Shown here one piece after another: positions 43,717 to 51,063 of a DNA stretch of 64,000 bases; within the stretch, counting starts at the first letter, position 1, and the number at the start of each line of letters is the position of its first letter. The DNA comes from an uncultured Lachnospiraceae bacterium (GTDB lineage: Bacteria > Bacillota > Clostridia > Lachnospirales > Lachnospiraceae). The position numbers and the translations under genes were made by a program. Location of the stretch: the NCBI GenBank assembly GCA_944383835.1, contig CALWRE010000043.1, positions 1-64,000 on the forward strand. The letters run 5' to 3'. The notes under the pieces are model-generated. The model saw only the letters and a list, made by a program, of their open reading frames with translations. It was not told the origin of the DNA and searched no databases.

Positions 43717-44238
43717 TCAAAGATTGATGTTCAAGGTGGCCGTGTCCAGATTTCCTCCCAGGATCTCCTGGAAATCGCCGGACAGCTCCACGGACTGAGG
43801 GGTGACAATAAAGATATAGCTGGAAATCTTCTGCAGGTTTCCATTCATCGAATAGCAGGCGCCGGAGGTGAAATCGATGATTCTCTGGGCCACATCCATG
43901 TTGATGCCCTCCAGGTTAATCACTACCGCACGGCCGGACAGAAGGGTATCGCAGATTTCCCTGCCCTCCTCCACCGACTTGGGCCGGATCATACATACCT
44001 CCAGGGTCCGGGGCTGGCGCACGGACACCACATTGGAAGGGCGGCGGCCGCGCAGAGAGGACGACTTCTCCTTCTCATCCGAATAGTCCTCCGGCTCTTC
44101 CTCGCGCTCTGCCCGTCTCTTCTTCGGGGCAGGGGCAGGCTCCTCCTCCTCTTCCATCTCATCGTAGTCAAAATCATCCTCCAACTCGCTGTCATTGAGC
44201 TTCATGGAGTCCAAAATTCTATCAATCAACTTAGCCAT
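43717..44238 (-). CDS. sepF: Cell division protein SepF
   Basis: A 173-aa SepF, which tethers FtsZ to the membrane and shapes the septum. An N-terminal amphipathic helix MAKLIDRILDSMKL is followed by a long acidic/basic linker and the C-terminal SepF fold (RTLEVCMIRPKSVEEGREI, VVINLEGINMDVAQRIIDF, ending in beta strands). ATG 44238 was chosen since it begins exactly at the membrane helix. It has its own promoter and leads sepF-lspA-rluD-pilT. Confidence 0.95.
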   Translation of the reverse strand: MAKLIDRILDSMKLNDSELEDDFDYDEMEEEEEPAPAPKKRRAEREEEPEDYSDEKEKSSSLRGRRPSNVVSVRQPRTLEVCMIRPKSVEEGREICDTLLSGRAVVINLEGINMDVAQRIIDFTSGACYSMNGNLQKISSYIFIVTPQSVELSGDFQEILGGNLDTATLNINL

Positions 44239-44272
44239 AATTGTATCTTCACTCCTAATGCTTAATACTAAT

Positions 44273-44301
44273 ATTATCAACTTTTTTTCTCCATAAGTCA
44301 A
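44273..44301 (-). promoter_or_regulatory. Promoter of sepF
   Basis: Minus strand: TTGACT (44296-44301), 17-bp spacer, GATAAT (44273-44278), located between the HlyD-like gene and sepF. Confidence 0.65.
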
Positions 44302-44314
44302 TATGGAAAATCCG

Positions 44315-45685
44315 TCAATAATAAATTATATCGTTTTCGGAAACAGCCGCGCTGTCCAGTACAATATGGTCGTAGACCGACAGGGCGCTCCCCGAGCTGG
44401 AGACAATATAATACTCGTTGCTCTCCTCCAGAATCTCAATCCGTCGGAAGACCGCATAGCCCCGGTTGATATTGTAAACGCCCGTCAGCTCTCTGGTCTG
44501 GGCCAGCGTATATCTCTCGTTGGAATTCTCCAGGATAACAGCCTGTCCGGCCTGATACTGGGAGGCGTCCAGGTAGCAGTATTCCTCATCCCCGCTGACG
44601 GTCACCGGCGTAACGCTGGCGACGGAAGCATTTCCCTCTTCATCATAGGTTTCCACCAAAAGCTCCCCGCCCTCGGTCCGGTAAGACAGGGGGACCACAT
44701 AAAAGTCCTTATAAACCACAGAGGATACCGGTATTTTCAGCCCCTGCACATTCTCCACCTCAATCTGGATATCCACATAGCGGTCGTCAATAAACTGCAC
44801 CATATAGCGGTCCAGATCGAGCCTTCCGTAGGTATTCCCATCCGCCCCGGTAAACATCGAAAAAGCCCCCGTGGCGCGAAGGGAGGTTCCCCGGAAGGAG
44901 AAGCTAAGGGAAGAGGCCTCGCCAAAGCGTGCAATGTCCTCCTCGGTGATCGGGAAAATCAGCTGCCAATCCTCGCTGGTCACCGTCTTATAGACCGGGG
45001 CCCCGCTCTCCACGGCCTGTCCGCTGCTCACCAGGGTCTGCGGATGGGCGGAGGAATCAAAGGCATCCGCCGTCACCTGCTCCGCCGTCAGGCCCTCCAG
45101 CCCGTCGATTACCTGCGATACCGTCCCGCTGACCGCGGCATAGGACCAGGCAAAAGCAGACCCTCCCCCCTCCTGCATGGAGGCCAGCTCCTCCAGGGCG
45201 CTGGCTCCCAGGTACTCCAGGAGGGAGGACTGAATGCCGTTTTTCATATCGTATACGTCCGAAAACCTCATCGAATCGTAGGAAATCACATAACGTATCA
45301 ATTCTGTTTTTAATCTCTGGAGGTCTTCGGAAGACAGGCTGCTCTCCCCCGTGTCCTGCTCCAGCTGTTCCAGGGTCTGCCCCGTCTCGTCGATGGTGTA
45401 GACCAGATCGTTCACGCCTACCTTGCGCCCATCGCGGACATAATAATTGATATAGCCGGCGCTTTCGCTGTAGGACACCGTCTCCTCCCGGAGGATCAGG
45501 GCCGTATAATCCGAATAGGAGGCCAGGGAGCCCTCCGTCACCTCATAGACATGGATCTGCGGCCGCGAAAGATAGGTCGCCACGCTGACCACCAGATAAA
45601 CAAAGATAGCGGCAAACAGCACAATGCCTACGTTTATATTCCGCGGTTTTTTATATTTAATTATCTTCGCATTCTTCTTTGCCAT
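44315..45685 (-). CDS. HlyD-like membrane-fusion protein adjacent to sepF
   Basis: A 456-aa protein with one N-terminal membrane helix (INVGIVLFAAIFVYLVVSVATYL) and a large extracytoplasmic part. The layout VYTIDETG near residue 100 and later SGQAVESGAPVYKTVTSEDWQLIFPI matches a split biotinyl-lipoyl/barrel-sandwich of HlyD-type efflux adaptors with a helical insert (EQLEQD...SLLEYLGASALEEL). Proteins like this stand beside sepF in many Clostridia, and no ABC transporter is adjacent. The role is unknown, perhaps in division or envelope assembly. ATG 45685 was chosen with GAAAGAGG upstream. Confidence 0.75.
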   Translation of the reverse strand: MAKKNAKIIKYKKPRNINVGIVLFAAIFVYLVVSVATYLSRPQIHVYEVTEGSLASYSDYTALILREETVSYSESAGYINYYVRDGRKVGVNDLVYTIDETGQTLEQLEQDTGESSLSSEDLQRLKTELIRYVISYDSMRFSDVYDMKNGIQSSLLEYLGASALEELASMQEGGGSAFAWSYAAVSGTVSQVIDGLEGLTAEQVTADAFDSSAHPQTLVSSGQAVESGAPVYKTVTSEDWQLIFPITEEDIARFGEASSLSFSFRGTSLRATGAFSMFTGADGNTYGRLDLDRYMVQFIDDRYVDIQIEVENVQGLKIPVSSVVYKDFYVVPLSYRTEGGELLVETYDEEGNASVASVTPVTVSGDEEYCYLDASQYQAGQAVILENSNERYTLAQTRELTGVYNINRGYAVFRRIEILEESNEYYIVSSSGSALSVYDHIVLDSAAVSENDIIYY

Positions 45686-45785
45686 CCGGAGACCTCTTTC
45701 TTGCAAAAATTTCCATTTTCTATTCCACGCATAAAAAAATACCGGCAGCGCAGACTATAGACAGCAACCTTGAAGGAGGTGTACT

Positions 45786-45995
45786 ATGAATTCAAAACCA
45801 TTGGACTATCTTGTTCTGCTTCTCGTCATCATCGGAGCGATCAACTGGGGACTCATCGGTTTTTTCCAATTTGACCTGGTCTCCTTCCTTTTTGGCGAGA
45901 TGACTCTTTTGTCCCGTATCGTCTATGCCGTGGTGGGTATCGCTGGTCTCTACATGATCAGCATGTTCGGCCGCATCAATTCCGTAGGTGAATAA
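45786..45995 (+). CDS. DUF378 family small membrane protein
   Basis: A 69-aa protein with two hydrophobic segments (about residues 8-28 and 42-60) and the family words LDYLVLLLVIIGAINWGLIGFF (in part) and SRIVYAVVGIAGLYMI, as in B. subtilis YuzA. AAGGAGGTGTACT precedes the ATG. The molecular function of the family is unknown. It stands alone on the plus strand. Confidence 0.9.
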   Translation: MNSKPLDYLVLLLVIIGAINWGLIGFFQFDLVSFLFGEMTLLSRIVYAVVGIAGLYMISMFGRINSVGE

Positions 45996-46018
45996 GGATT
46001 TGCAAAAGTAATCCATGT

Positions 46019-46055
46019 AAAAAGCAAGGGGCCTTTGATATGCACAAAGGCCCCG
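46019..46055 (-). terminator. Terminator after the interrupted P-loop ATPase gene
   Basis: GGGGCCTTT (46029-46037) and AAAGGCCCC (46047-46055) form a perfect 9-bp stem with a 9-nt loop. On the minus strand it is followed by TTGCTTTTTAC. It lies 28 bp after the ATPase-like gene. It could also stop plus-strand readthrough from DUF378, though no T-run is present on that side. Confidence 0.65.
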
Positions 46056-46082
46056 GTGTATTCAAAAATCAAAGGAATTTTC

Positions 46083-46505
46083 TCACAGACCAATCATAAT
46101 CTTATCGGCGGCATTGGCCGGGAGAGTATGGGGGTCTCTGGAAATGCTAAGTACAAAACGGATACCGTATCTATCACCCAATTCCGTAAAGTCATCGATG
46201 GCCTGCGTCAGATCCTCCGCTTCTTCCAGATGCGCCATCGTCAGGAAACTGTCTAAAAAGATAACCTCAATGTCACGATCCTGAGAAAGGATACCACAGA
46301 TAAAACCAACAAACGCATTATACGAGCGAATCGGATACTCCGCCACATTGATCAGACGGACCTTATTGTTCAGCTCATACATATGTTTCCCATTCTTGTC
46401 AATGTAGACAATGGATCCCGTCGCGGTGTCCACCGCCTCATTCGCTCCGGCGAGCAGATATTTCGTCTAGCCCTTTCCCTTTTTTCCTGCAATAATCTGA
46501 ATCAT
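46083..46505 (-). pseudogene. P-loop ATPase-like gene interrupted by an amber codon in Walker A
   Basis: The reading frame runs from ATG 46505, which follows AGGAGGAGAGCAAT, to the stop at 46083. It is broken once by TAG at 46467-46469. The start reads MIQIIAGKKGKG*TKYLL: the stop replaces the lysine of a GxxGxGKT Walker A loop, so an AAG to TAG change is the simplest cause. The remaining 128 codons are intact, including YIDKNGKHMYEL and a Walker-B-like EVIFLDSFLTM. Related small ATP-binding proteins in Lachnospiraceae have the uninterrupted loop (recalled). Promoter, ribosome site and terminator are all in place. Either a fresh nonsense mutation, a sequence error, or restart at an internal GTG (46433) giving a 116-aa product lacking the P-loop. 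Confidence 0.8.
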
Positions 46506-46571
46506 ATTGCTCTCCTCCTTCATGTTTCCTGTGACCTGTCGTAATCGTAACATTCCGAATCAGATGCTATT

Positions 46572-46600
46572 ATTATAGTACAATTCGCCAGTTTATTCAA
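46572..46600 (-). promoter_or_regulatory. Promoter of the interrupted P-loop ATPase gene
   Basis: Minus strand: TTGAAT (46595-46600), 17-bp spacer, TATAAT (46572-46577), about 65 bp before the ATG at 46505. It overlaps the very end of the upstream carboxypeptidase operon. Confidence 0.7.
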
Positions 46601-46603
46601 TGC

Positions 46604-47608
46604 TTAATTCGTGATTTTTGAAAATAGTGCATTAAGATTATAGTACAGAACATCTCTGGACGGAGAGTTAAGGACTACCGAGATATATTCCTTGCCGGCG
46701 CTGTCCCGGCTGTACAGGGCCATGCAGTAGCCGGCGGCCTGGGTCGTCCCCGTTTTTCCCCCTACTACCGTATATCCCTCCGGCGCCGTCACCTGGCCGG
46801 AGGCATACCAGTTGCCCGCCTCCCAGGTCCTCTCCAGCTCGCTTCCTCCGGGCCCGGTATAATAGGAGGTGTACTCTGTTGCAGAGATAATCTCCAGAAA
46901 ATGCTCGTCCTTCAGGGCCTCGTTGAGAATCAGATAGATGTCATAGGCCGTCGTGTAATGCTGCTCATCGGTAAGGCCGTGGGCGTTGACAAAGTGGGTG
47001 CCGGTGGCTCCCAGACGCAGGGCCTCCTCATTCATCAGAGCGGCAAAGCCCTCCTCGGTGCCTCCCACGGTCAGGGCGATGGCCTGGGCGGCGTCGTTGC
47101 CCGAAACCATCAGCATTCCGTAGAGAAGGTCGCCTATGGAAACCACATCGCCGGCCTCCAGGCCAGCCACAGAGGAAGCGCTGTCCAGATCCAGCATCTC
47201 GTCGGTGATCGTCACCATCTGCGTGAGGTCGCCGTACTTCACCGCCACCAGATAGGTCATAATCTTCGTGATGCTGGCCGGATACAGCCGCGCAAAGGCG
47301 CTCTGGTCAAAAATCACCTCTTTGTCGGTAATATTGAAAATCAGGGCCGCTCCGGCGTCCAGGGCGTCTGCCGGCTCCTCCGTCCCCCCATCCATAATAA
47401 CGCAGAGGTCGGAGGCAAAGAGGTCATTGTCGATCTGAAAGCTCTGCGATATGTCGGCCGCCTGGTTTTCCGGCGCATAGGGTCTCAGAAAAGTCGTTTC
47501 ATCCCTGCGAAACAGCAGGACAATCAAAACCACCGCCAGGACGGCAAGAACCGCCGCCGCCAGCCTGCCAATCAGCACAGCCCTGTTTTTTCTGTGACTG
47601 GATCTCAT
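46604..47608 (-). CDS. D-alanyl-D-alanine carboxypeptidase (S11 family)
   Basis: A 334-aa low-molecular-weight penicillin-binding protein that trims the terminal D-Ala of peptidoglycan stem peptides. One N-terminal membrane helix (about 12-33) anchors the catalytic domain outside. The serine-protease motifs are complete: SITK (Ser112, Lys115), SGN (169-171) and KTGTT in the C-terminal part. It lacks the C-terminal beta domain and amphipathic tail of DacA. Last gene of the mre-min operon, 22 bp after mgsA. Confidence 0.93.
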   Translation of the reverse strand: MRSSHRKNRAVLIGRLAAAVLAVLAVVLIVLLFRRDETTFLRPYAPENQAADISQSFQIDNDLFASDLCVIMDGGTEEPADALDAGAALIFNITDKEVIFDQSAFARLYPASITKIMTYLVAVKYGDLTQMVTITDEMLDLDSASSVAGLEAGDVVSIGDLLYGMLMVSGNDAAQAIALTVGGTEEGFAALMNEEALRLGATGTHFVNAHGLTDEQHYTTAYDIYLILNEALKDEHFLEIISATEYTSYYTGPGGSELERTWEAGNWYASGQVTAPEGYTVVGGKTGTTQAAGYCMALYSRDSAGKEYISVVLNSPSRDVLYYNLNALFSKITN

Positions 47609-47630
47609 CCCGCCATCCTCCTGTCCTTAT

Positions 47631-48026
47631 CTATCGGTACATATCGCGCCACTCCAGATCCCCTCTGTCCAAAGCCTTCACTAGAAGCTCGGCGGTCGCC
47701 AGATTCGTCGCCATGGGAATGTTATGGATATCGCAGACCGTTCCCACCTTGAAAACATCCGGCTCATGGGACTTAGGCGTCTGGGGATCCCGAAGGAAAA
47801 TCACCAGGTCGATTTCGTTCTGCTCGATGGCAGCCACCAGCTGCTGTTCCCCGCCCAGATGACCGGCCAGGTACTTGTGGACATTCAGGTTGGTGGCCTC
47901 CTCAATCAGCCGCCCGGTGGTCCCGGTGGCATAGAGGTCGTGCTTGGTCAGAATCGACCGGTAAGCAATGCAGAAATTCTGCATCAGCTTCTTCTTTGTA
48001 TCGTGTGCAATCAATCCAACTTTCAT
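47631..48026 (-). CDS. mgsA: Methylglyoxal synthase
   Basis: A 131-aa enzyme converting dihydroxyacetone phosphate to methylglyoxal and phosphate, a bypass of lower glycolysis under phosphate limitation. Conserved segments are IAHDTKKKLM, LYATGTTGRLIEE, GHLGGEQQLVAAI and VIFLRDPQTPKSHEPDV. It sits between rodA and the carboxypeptidase, an arrangement known from other Clostridia. GGAGAGAGGTAGAAA precedes the ATG. Confidence 0.97.
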   Translation of the reverse strand: MKVGLIAHDTKKKLMQNFCIAYRSILTKHDLYATGTTGRLIEEATNLNVHKYLAGHLGGEQQLVAAIEQNEIDLVIFLRDPQTPKSHEPDVFKVGTVCDIHNIPMATNLATAELLVKALDRGDLEWRDMYR

Positions 48027-48040
48027 TTTCTACCTCTCTC

Positions 48041-49174
48041 CTAACTATTCTCTCGTCTGCGCTGAAGCCCTACGTTAAAAACCAACCCCATACCCAACAT
48101 AAGGCTCAGCAGGGAACTTAAGCCTGCGCTGATAAACGGCAGCGGCAGCCCCGTATTGGGCAGAAGCTGCGTCGCCACGCCAATGTTCACGAAGGTCTGA
48201 AATGCAATCAAGCTGCCCATGCCGATGCAGATCAGCCGTCCTTCCATGTCACGGGCGCGGATGGCCAGCCAGACACATTCCGCCACCACGAAAAACAGCA
48301 GCAGGACGATAATGAGGCTGCCCCAAAAACCCGTCTCCTCTCCAATTACGGCAAAGATAAAATCCGTGTCTTCCTCCGACAGGAAATTTCCATTCTTGAT
48401 GGATTCCGCCGAGGTATTGAACAGTCCCTTGCCGGTCAGCTGGCCGGAGGCAATGGCCTGAACCGAATAGAGGGTCTGGCGCATGCTGTCCAGATCCGCC
48501 TCCTCCGGATTCAGCCAATCCATGATTCGGTTGATCTGATATCCCTGAAACAGGGTCTGGTCCGGCTGCAGGATAATGTATACCAGGATGCATACCACCG
48601 GAATGCAGGCTGCCAGCACGCCCAGAATCCATTTGTAGCTGATTCCCGCCACATAGATCATCACGACAAAGATAAAGGCGATGACCAGCATCGTGGACAA
48701 ATTCGGCTCCTCAAAAATCAGGAAAGCCATCAAACCAAAGAGAATCACCGCCCCGCCCACCACGGGCAGGGAGCTGATGCGCTTCTGGAATTTCCCGAAG
48801 AAGGCGGCGAGGGTTATAATCAGGCCGATCTTGGAAAACTCCGAAGGCTGCAGGTTTCCGATGCCTGGCAGAGTAATCCACCTCCTGGCGATGCCGCTCG
48901 CATCCCCCCAGATTAAAACGGCGACCAAAAGGGCAATACAGGCCAGATATACCAAAGGCCACAGCTTCAAAATAAAGTGATAATCGATCAAAGCCACCGC
49001 CATCATGCATACCACGCCGATGGCAATGCCCATGATCTGCTTGGTAACCGTATCCCCCCCCGCATTCATCGTGGCGCTGCTGATAAAAACCACCCCGGCC
49101 GCCGACAGCAGCAGGATGTATAAGAGCAGCCTGAAATTAAAGTAGCGTAATTTGTATTGATCAAATTTAAACAT
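48041..49174 (-). CDS. rodA: RodA-type SEDS peptidoglycan glycosyltransferase
   Basis: A 377-aa SEDS-family protein with about ten membrane helices that polymerises glycan strands for elongation together with PBP2 (mrdA, same operon). The signature ARRWITLPGIGNLQPSEFSK holds the conserved Glu-Phe region, and the C-terminal LPLPFISAGLSSLLSLMLGMG (in part) is typical. It is assigned to RodA over FtsW because of its mre/mrdA/min context. It starts 24 bp after minE. Confidence 0.93.
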   Translation of the reverse strand: MFKFDQYKLRYFNFRLLLYILLLSAAGVVFISSATMNAGGDTVTKQIMGIAIGVVCMMAVALIDYHFILKLWPLVYLACIALLVAVLIWGDASGIARRWITLPGIGNLQPSEFSKIGLIITLAAFFGKFQKRISSLPVVGGAVILFGLMAFLIFEEPNLSTMLVIAFIFVVMIYVAGISYKWILGVLAACIPVVCILVYIILQPDQTLFQGYQINRIMDWLNPEEADLDSMRQTLYSVQAIASGQLTGKGLFNTSAESIKNGNFLSEEDTDFIFAVIGEETGFWGSLIIVLLLFFVVAECVWLAIRARDMEGRLICIGMGSLIAFQTFVNIGVATQLLPNTGLPLPFISAGLSSLLSLMLGMGLVFNVGLQRRRENS

Positions 49175-49198
49175 GAAACCGCCTTACTATCTCTGTCC

Positions 49199-49483
49199 CT
49201 ACCTTTTGTTTCCTGTTTTAATGATATCCTTGATCGGGATGTTTGCGCACAGAGCCGGAACGTATCCGTTGTCCGTATCCGATTCCGTCTGGGTAATCTC
49301 AATGTTGAGGTTATCCGTGTCGATCTCCATGTACTTGGAGATCACCTTGATAATGTCGTTTTTCAGCGCCTCCATAATCTCCGGAGAGCAGCCGGCCCGG
49401 TCGGACACCAGCACCAGCTTCAGCCGGTCCTTGGCTACGGTGCCGGAATTCGTACTCTTTCTGAAAATATCAAATAAGCCCAT
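49199..49483 (-). CDS. minE: Cell division topological specificity factor MinE
   Basis: A 94-aa MinE: N-terminal membrane-targeting helix MGLFDIFRK, MinD-activating segment AKDRLKLVLVSDRAGCSP and a beta-rich dimerisation part with IDTDNLNIEI. It stimulates the MinD ATPase and drives oscillation. Twelve bp after minD. A functional MinE suggests an oscillating Min system and not the DivIVA/MinJ type. Confidence 0.96.
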   Translation of the reverse strand: MGLFDIFRKSTNSGTVAKDRLKLVLVSDRAGCSPEIMEALKNDIIKVISKYMEIDTDNLNIEITQTESDTDNGYVPALCANIPIKDIIKTGNKR

Positions 49484-49495
49484 ACCCTCGCCTCC

Positions 49496-50287
49496 TTAGT
49501 GCTTCTTAAAGAGGCTGCTCAGTTTCTTCCAGAAACTATCGGTCACATCCAGATCCATCAGGGGAACCTCCTCGCCCAGGAGGCGGCGGCAGATATTCAT
49601 GAATGCCTGTCCCGCCAGGGAATCGTCGCCGACCAAAGGCTCGCCCTGGTTGGTCGCAATGACAATATGCTCATCGTCCGGCACAACGCCGATCAGATTG
49701 ATCGCCAGAATATCCACCACATCGTCGGTGGACATCATATCGCCCCGCTTTACCATATCCATCCGCAGCCGGTTGACAATCAGGTCGGTCCGCTTTATAT
49801 TATTGGCCTCCAGAAGGCCGATGATGCGGTCCGCGTCGCGGATGGCCGCGACCTCCGGAGTCGTCACCACCAGGGCCCGGTCCGCCCCGGCTATGGCGTT
49901 CTTGAAGCCCTGCTCGATGCCGGCCGGGCAGTCGAGGATAATAAAATCAAATTCCTCCCGCAGCTCGTCGGTGAGCTTTTTCATCTGCTCCGGCGTCACG
50001 CTGGTCTTGTCCCTGGTCTGGGCGGAAGGAAGGAGGAACAGATTATTGTATCTCTTATCCTTAATCAACGCCTGCTTCAGGCGGCAGTTCCCCTCCACCA
50101 CATCCACCAGGTTATAGACAATCCGGTTCTCCAGTCCCATAACCACATCCAGGTTGCGCAGGCCGATATCCGTGTCGATCAAAACAACCGAATGCCCCAG
50201 CTTCGCCAGGCCGGTTCCCACATTGGCAGAAGTCGTGGTCTTTCCCACGCCGCCCTTTCCGGACGTGATAACAATAACTTCACTCAT
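49496..50287 (-). CDS. minD: Septum site-determining ATPase MinD
   Basis: A 263-aa ParA/MinD ATPase. Deviant Walker A GKGGVGKTT at residues 10-18, IDTDIGLRNLD, and Walker B region DFIILDCPAGIE. The C-terminal amphipathic membrane helix is SFWKKLSSLFKKH. It recruits MinC to the membrane and is regulated by MinE next to it. Confidence 0.97.
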   Translation of the reverse strand: MSEVIVITSGKGGVGKTTTSANVGTGLAKLGHSVVLIDTDIGLRNLDVVMGLENRIVYNLVDVVEGNCRLKQALIKDKRYNNLFLLPSAQTRDKTSVTPEQMKKLTDELREEFDFIILDCPAGIEQGFKNAIAGADRALVVTTPEVAAIRDADRIIGLLEANNIKRTDLIVNRLRMDMVKRGDMMSTDDVVDILAINLIGVVPDDEHIVIATNQGEPLVGDDSLAGQAFMNICRRLLGEEVPLMDLDVTDSFWKKLSSLFKKH

Positions 50288-50360
50288 TCCTGTATCCTCC
50301 CGATTTCCACTTACTTATTTCTATCTTACATGATATTCTGGTTTTTTTCCAGTATCTTTT

Positions 50361-51035
50361 TTAATCCAATGGAATATCCTGCAGGATATCCCGGCTGAGC
50401 TCCTCCACATAGATTCCTCCGTCCCCGCAGAAGGCAATCTTGGGTTTGGGCGGCTGTTTTTTCCGCTTCTCCTTTTCGTCCCCGCCCCGTCCCATGGCAT
50501 TGCCGATGCGAAGCTGGGTGGGCTCCATTTCCAGAGCCGCGATGAAAACCTTGTCGTTGCCGGTGATGCCGGCGCAGGCCGTTCCCTTTAAAGCGCCCAG
50601 GACAATGACGTTTCCCACGGCGATGACCTTGGCCCCAGGATTGACGTCGCCCAGGATGACCACGCTGCCCTCGGATTCCAGCACCTGTCCGTTGCGCAGG
50701 GTTCCCTTGTAAAAACGTCCCACATTGCTCTTCTCGCTCTGCATCCTTTTCTCGATGGCCGCCTGGAAGAGACGTTCCTTTTCCTCATCCTGGTCCAGGA
50801 TGCAGAGGATCTCCACCTGGCTGTTCGCCGTGATCGCCTCGGCCATCTCCCTCTGCTGCTCGTCGGAGAGCTTCTTGCCCTCAAAGGACAGGGCCATCTT
50901 CGCCCCGTGGAAGAAGCGGGCGGACTCGCGGAATTTCACCGCAACCTCCTTTAGCAGAGCCTCATACTCGGCCTGCGGATCCAGAAAAACAGATATTCCA
51001 TAGCGATTCCCCTTAATCACTACCGGCTGACTCAT
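50361..51035 (-). CDS. minC: Septum site-determining protein MinC
   Basis: A 224-aa division inhibitor. The N-terminal FtsZ-directed domain (1-100) is followed by the C-terminal beta-helix with the MinC signature GDVNPGAKVIAVGNVIVLGALKG (in part) and AGITGNDKVFIAALEMEPTQLRIG (in part). ATG 51035 was chosen with AGGAGGAAAGGT directly upstream; the longer open frame reaches into mrdA. Located 28 bp after mrdA and 73 bp before minD. Confidence 0.95.
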   Translation of the reverse strand: MSQPVVIKGNRYGISVFLDPQAEYEALLKEVAVKFRESARFFHGAKMALSFEGKKLSDEQQREMAEAITANSQVEILCILDQDEEKERLFQAAIEKRMQSEKSNVGRFYKGTLRNGQVLESEGSVVILGDVNPGAKVIAVGNVIVLGALKGTACAGITGNDKVFIAALEMEPTQLRIGNAMGRGGDEKEKRKKQPPKPKIAFCGDGGIYVEELSRDILQDIPLD

Positions 51036-51063
51036 ACCTTTCCTCCTCCTGTACAGATCATTC

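Noticed and set aside
46467..46469. Programmed recoding of the in-frame TAG (pyrrolysine or readthrough)
   Set aside because: No pyl genes or recoding structure are visible, and the position is a Walker A lysine. A nonsense mutation or sequence error is simpler.
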